Shown here one piece after another: positions 61,946 to 64,000 of a stretch of DNA of 64,000 nt. The number at the start of each line of letters is the position of its first letter. The stretch's first letter is position 1. The stretch comes from Thermobaculum terrenum ATCC BAA-798 (GTDB taxonomy: Bacteria; Chloroflexota; Chloroflexia; Thermobaculales; Thermobaculaceae), in the NCBI RefSeq assembly GCF_000025005.1, contig NC_013525.1:817501-881500 (forward strand). Direction: 5' to 3'. The notes under the pieces were generated by a model, which saw only the letters and a list, made by a program, of their open reading frames with translations, was not told where the DNA came from and did not search any database. A program made the position numbers and the translations under genes.

Positions 61946-62722
61946 CTAGCTACTGACGTTCTGAAGTTCTATCTCCCTACCTCTGACCTCTACTAACCTG
62001 AGTTGTGCATTTCTGCTGGAAGTCAGCTTCGAAACTATATCTTCTGGCGATGCCGGAGTACGTACCGTAAAGTGAGCTACTCCACCAGCAACTTGCCGGT
62101 TCTGGACCTCTATTATATCCGGTAAATCTTCAACTGCCTTCCTGGCCTTTAGCATTGCGGATACAGTGCTTATGCCGTTGATCTTGATCTTCATCACATC
62201 TTCGTCTTGTGGCTCTTTGGTCGACTCTGCCACCTGTCCCAAGTTCATAGTTACCTTGGCGACTCTTTCTTCTTGAGACTCCATATCAGGCTCAGCGCTA
62301 AGCCTGAGAACATGTTCATGCCCAGGTTCCCCTGCACTTACCACTGAAATGTCTTCTAGCGTGTTCATCAAGTTCTGTACCCTGTCGAGTTGCCGACGCG
62401 CAGCGTAAGCTTCTTGAACCTGTGATTCAAGATCTTTTTTGTAATCCTCAAGCAGAGACCCTATCTTTTCTCTCAGCTTTCTCAAGTTATCTTCTAGTAG
62501 TGCATTCTTGGAGCTGAGTTGTTGGAGTCTTTCTCTTAGTTCCTGTTTTTCTGCCTCGTGCCTTTTGTTGAGCTCTTCGATCTCTCTTAGGGCTGCGTTC
62601 TTGAGAGATTCGATATGTACCTTCACGGAATTTACTGATCGAGAAAACTCTTCCTCAATGCCAGCTGAGGTATTATTCGCCATGGAGAAGTCCTCATTTT
62701 TGCTATTCATGTAGTTGGACAC
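61946..62722 (-). CDS. Coiled-coil protein with small C-terminal alpha/beta domain
   Basis: 258 residues from GTG 62722, six bases after a perfect AGGAGG (62734-62729). Residues about 35-130 form a long charged coiled coil (EELNKRHEAEKQELRER and following). The last ~80 residues (INGISTVSAMLKARKAVEDL to EVRGREIEL) look like a ferredoxin-like beta-alpha-beta module with an ACT- or HMA-like rhythm. No catalytic motif. It lies 28 bases after the pseudo-receiver gene, so both are co-expressed; a cytoskeletal or scaffold role is only a guess. Confidence 0.72.
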   Translation of the reverse strand: MSNYMNSKNEDFSMANNTSAGIEEEFSRSVNSVKVHIESLKNAALREIEELNKRHEAEKQELRERLQQLSSKNALLEDNLRKLREKIGSLLEDYKKDLESQVQEAYAARRQLDRVQNLMNTLEDISVVSAGEPGHEHVLRLSAEPDMESQEERVAKVTMNLGQVAESTKEPQDEDVMKIKINGISTVSAMLKARKAVEDLPDIIEVQNRQVAGGVAHFTVRTPASPEDIVSKLTSSRNAQLRLVEVRGREIELQNVSS

Positions 62723-62750
62723 CTTAAGCCTCCTAATTATCAGATCAACT

Positions 62751-63227
62751 CTAATCAAGTCCCTGAGGTTTGCCTAGAAATATCCTCTCCCATCTACGCA
62801 GATATTCTGCCCATTTGTTAATTCTTTGTGATATCGATGGAATGTTGCTCTTGTTTAGCATCGACCTCTGCACGAACTTATAGATCGCCTCTGCTAGAGT
62901 TACCACCTCTGTTTCTGTCTGTGGTTTGCCACAGGTATAGAATCGTGATATACCGTTCTCTTGTCGAATAGCTATTGGTTCGCCTGGCATGAGCACTATT
63001 GTTATGACTCTTGGTAGCTTCATGGCTGTTGAGAATACGTCAGCGCTTCCCCCCAGAATTTCATCATCTATAATGACTGCGCTATATTGGTTCTTGGAAA
63101 GGAGCTCCGACGCTTCCGAGGAATCCATAGCTAGGTCACAGGATACATCCTTAGCATGTAACCTGAAGGAAAGTGAGATCGCTAGCTGTTCCGTGCTACT
63201 AGCTATCATTATTTTAGGTTTCGTCAT
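62751..63227 (-). CDS. Receiver-like (pseudo-receiver) protein
   Basis: 158 residues from ATG 63227. The fold resembles a response-regulator receiver: IMIASSTEQLAISLSFRL, VIIDDEIL with Asp54/55 and CGKPQ with Lys101. The usual acidic pair is replaced by Ala9-Ser10-Ser11 and the Thr/Ser site is not conserved, so normal phosphorylation is doubtful. There is no output domain; the C-terminus (about 112-158) is a basic helical tail. It is paired with the downstream coiled-coil protein. Confidence 0.65.
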   Translation of the reverse strand: MTKPKIMIASSTEQLAISLSFRLHAKDVSCDLAMDSSEASELLSKNQYSAVIIDDEILGGSADVFSTAMKLPRVITIVLMPGEPIAIRQENGISRFYTCGKPQTETEVVTLAEAIYKFVQRSMLNKSNIPSISQRINKWAEYLRRWERIFLGKPQGLD

Positions 63228-63315
63228 GTAATAGCCTCCACTACTTTCCGTAAGCACCAATATACTGATGTTGGTGTTAGGTTACATATTATTGACTCAG
63301 CTTGTTTACTAAATC

Positions 63316-63345
63316 TTGATCTGATTACCTCAACTGATTTACACT
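63316..63345 (+). promoter_or_regulatory. Possible promoter of folB
   Basis: TTGATC (63316-63321), 18 bases, TACACT (63340-63345). Each hexamer matches consensus at four positions. The start would lie about one base before ATG 63353, which also lacks a ribosome binding site, so a leaderless mRNA is possible. Confidence 0.3.
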
Positions 63346-63352
63346 CAGACAC

Positions 63353-63730
63353 ATGTCACAAGATAAGATCATACTCTCAGGACTACGCTTCTATGGCTAC
63401 CATGGCGTGCATCCGGAGGAACGCACGCTGGGACAGATCTTCGTTTTGGATCTGGAGATAGGGCTTGATCTCTCTCCTGCTGCTAGGACGGACGATCCTT
63501 CGCAAACTGTCAACTACAGTGAAGTCTACAAGGACTTAAGGGATGTAGTTCAGGGTAATAGCTACAAGCTGATCGAGACGCTGGCTCAAAAGGTAGCAGA
63601 GGTTGTGCTATGCAGAGATAAAGTTTTGTGGGTGAGGGTAACAGTCAAGAAGCCAGCGGCTCCTATACATGGCGCTAACTTTGATTTCGTTGCAGTCCAG
63701 GTGTACAGGGAAAAGCCCCCCGCTAGCTGA
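63353..63730 (+). CDS. folB: Dihydroneopterin aldolase
   Basis: 125 residues. DKIILSGLRFYGYHGVHPEE, LGQIFVLDLEI, TVNYSEVYKDL, LIETLAQKVAE and VTVKKPAAPIHGANFDFVAV match FolB, including the catalytic Lys (KKP) and Glu of EERTLGQ. It cleaves dihydroneopterin in folate synthesis. No other fol genes are in the window. Confidence 0.93.
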   Translation: MSQDKIILSGLRFYGYHGVHPEERTLGQIFVLDLEIGLDLSPAARTDDPSQTVNYSEVYKDLRDVVQGNSYKLIETLAQKVAEVVLCRDKVLWVRVTVKKPAAPIHGANFDFVAVQVYREKPPAS

Positions 63731-63747
63731 TCACAAGGAGAATGCCA

Positions 63748-64000
63748 ATGCCATCAAGGCGTCTTTTTATAAAAACGTTTGCGCTTGCAGGTTTAGGTTC
63801 TCTTTGCTCCTCAATACTAGGATGCTCAATAGGTAGTCGTGGGCAAACATCTCAATCTACTGCCGTCTCCTCGACTCCCGCTAAAGTGCCACAAGTTTCT
63901 AATCGATTGCCAAGCGCTAATCCAACAACAGCATCAACGCCTGTTATAGATATATTGACTCCAGATTTTGAGGCATGGAGCCTCCAGGCAGACATATGGA
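63748..64000 (+). CDS. Tat-type lipoprotein, N-terminal part (3' end off window)
   Basis: 84 codons run off the right edge. ATG 63748 is seven bases after AAGGAG; an ATG at 63742 is too close to it. The signal peptide reads MPSRRLFIKTF, fitting the twin-arginine motif SRRxFxK, then a hydrophobic stretch ending in the lipobox ILGC (Cys about 29). A Thr/Ser/Pro-rich linker follows, then DILTPDFEAWSLQADIW. Inference: an extracytoplasmic solute-binding lipoprotein; the visible part is too short to name the family. Confidence 0.7.
   Translation, partial: MPSRRLFIKTFALAGLGSLCSSILGCSIGSRGQTSQSTAVSSTPAKVPQVSNRLPSANPTTASTPVIDILTPDFEAWSLQADIW

Noticed and set aside
1-64000. CRISPR arrays, insertion sequences, phage genes or attachment sites
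   Set aside because: No regularly spaced repeats, transposase or integrase genes or terminal inverted repeats were seen; the gene content is that of the core chromosome throughout.

Overview
The window is 64 kb of bacterial chromosome. It is densely packed with housekeeping genes in short operons on both strands, and gaps are usually under 100 bases. I found no insertion sequence, prophage, CRISPR array, rRNA or tRNA. G+C looks to be in the high 40s per cent. Ile ATA and Arg AGG/AGA codons are frequent, as in many thermophiles. Protein resemblances (Zn-type S18, sdhCDAB, LLM oxidoreductase, coiled-coil and receiver-like proteins, OGG1-type glycosylase) suggest a Chloroflexota or Thermobaculum-like thermophile. 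That placement is inference from memory of families; no search was run.

Layout. 1-1303: the 5' part of a membrane HD-GYP protein (minus strand, runs off the left edge), then an unusual intergenic region. This region holds an 11-codon peptide gene with its own promoter, strong ribosome binding site and terminator, plus two copies of a 22-bp repeat. 1304-10662: polA, then infC-rpmI-rplT, a SpoU-type rRNA methyltransferase, pheS-pheT and an aminotransferase-fold protein that has lost its PLP lysine. 10668-13887 (minus): rph, tsaC-like, uvrC. 13984-20151: ftsY, ffh, rpsF-ssb-rpsR, a secreted parvulin, ilvE and a small membrane protein. 20154-28345 (minus): membrane protein, sdhCDAB, isocitrate dehydrogenase, a receiver/degenerate-GGDEF protein, an NtrC-type activator and an EamA transporter. 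28420-38065: apt, ahcY, phosphohexomutase, family-4 UDG, RNase J, FtsK, and a DegS/NarL-like two-component pair. 38072-41878: mutL, recO, and a P-loop kinase-like protein with a PP2C-like phosphatase. 41973-50355: gatB, gdhA, two RCK proteins, a phosphoesterase, two small proteins and secA. 50651-55427: selA, an LLM oxidoreductase, a Gfo/Idh/MocA oxidoreductase and an OGG1-like glycosylase. 55432-64000: a 2H phosphoesterase, oppDF, a site-2 protease, an HD phosphohydrolase, scpAB, a MenC/NSAR-type enolase-superfamily enzyme, a coiled-coil protein with a pseudo-receiver, folB, and the start of a Tat-type lipoprotein that runs off the right edge.

Functionally the window joins replication and repair (polA, uvrC, mutL, recO, UDG, OGG1), chromosome handling (ftsK, scpAB), translation (infC, L35, L20, PheRS, GatB, S6, S18), protein targeting (ftsY, ffh, secA), RNA turnover (rph, rnj) and the TCA cycle (sdh, icd). 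The most unusual signals are the orphan micropeptide locus, at least two genes whose conserved N-termini begin only at CTG/ATC/ATT-type codons behind good ribosome binding sites (plus a strong ATC case for infC), several apparent pseudo-enzymes (aminotransferase, GGDEF, receiver), and a recO promoter that predicts a leaderless mRNA.
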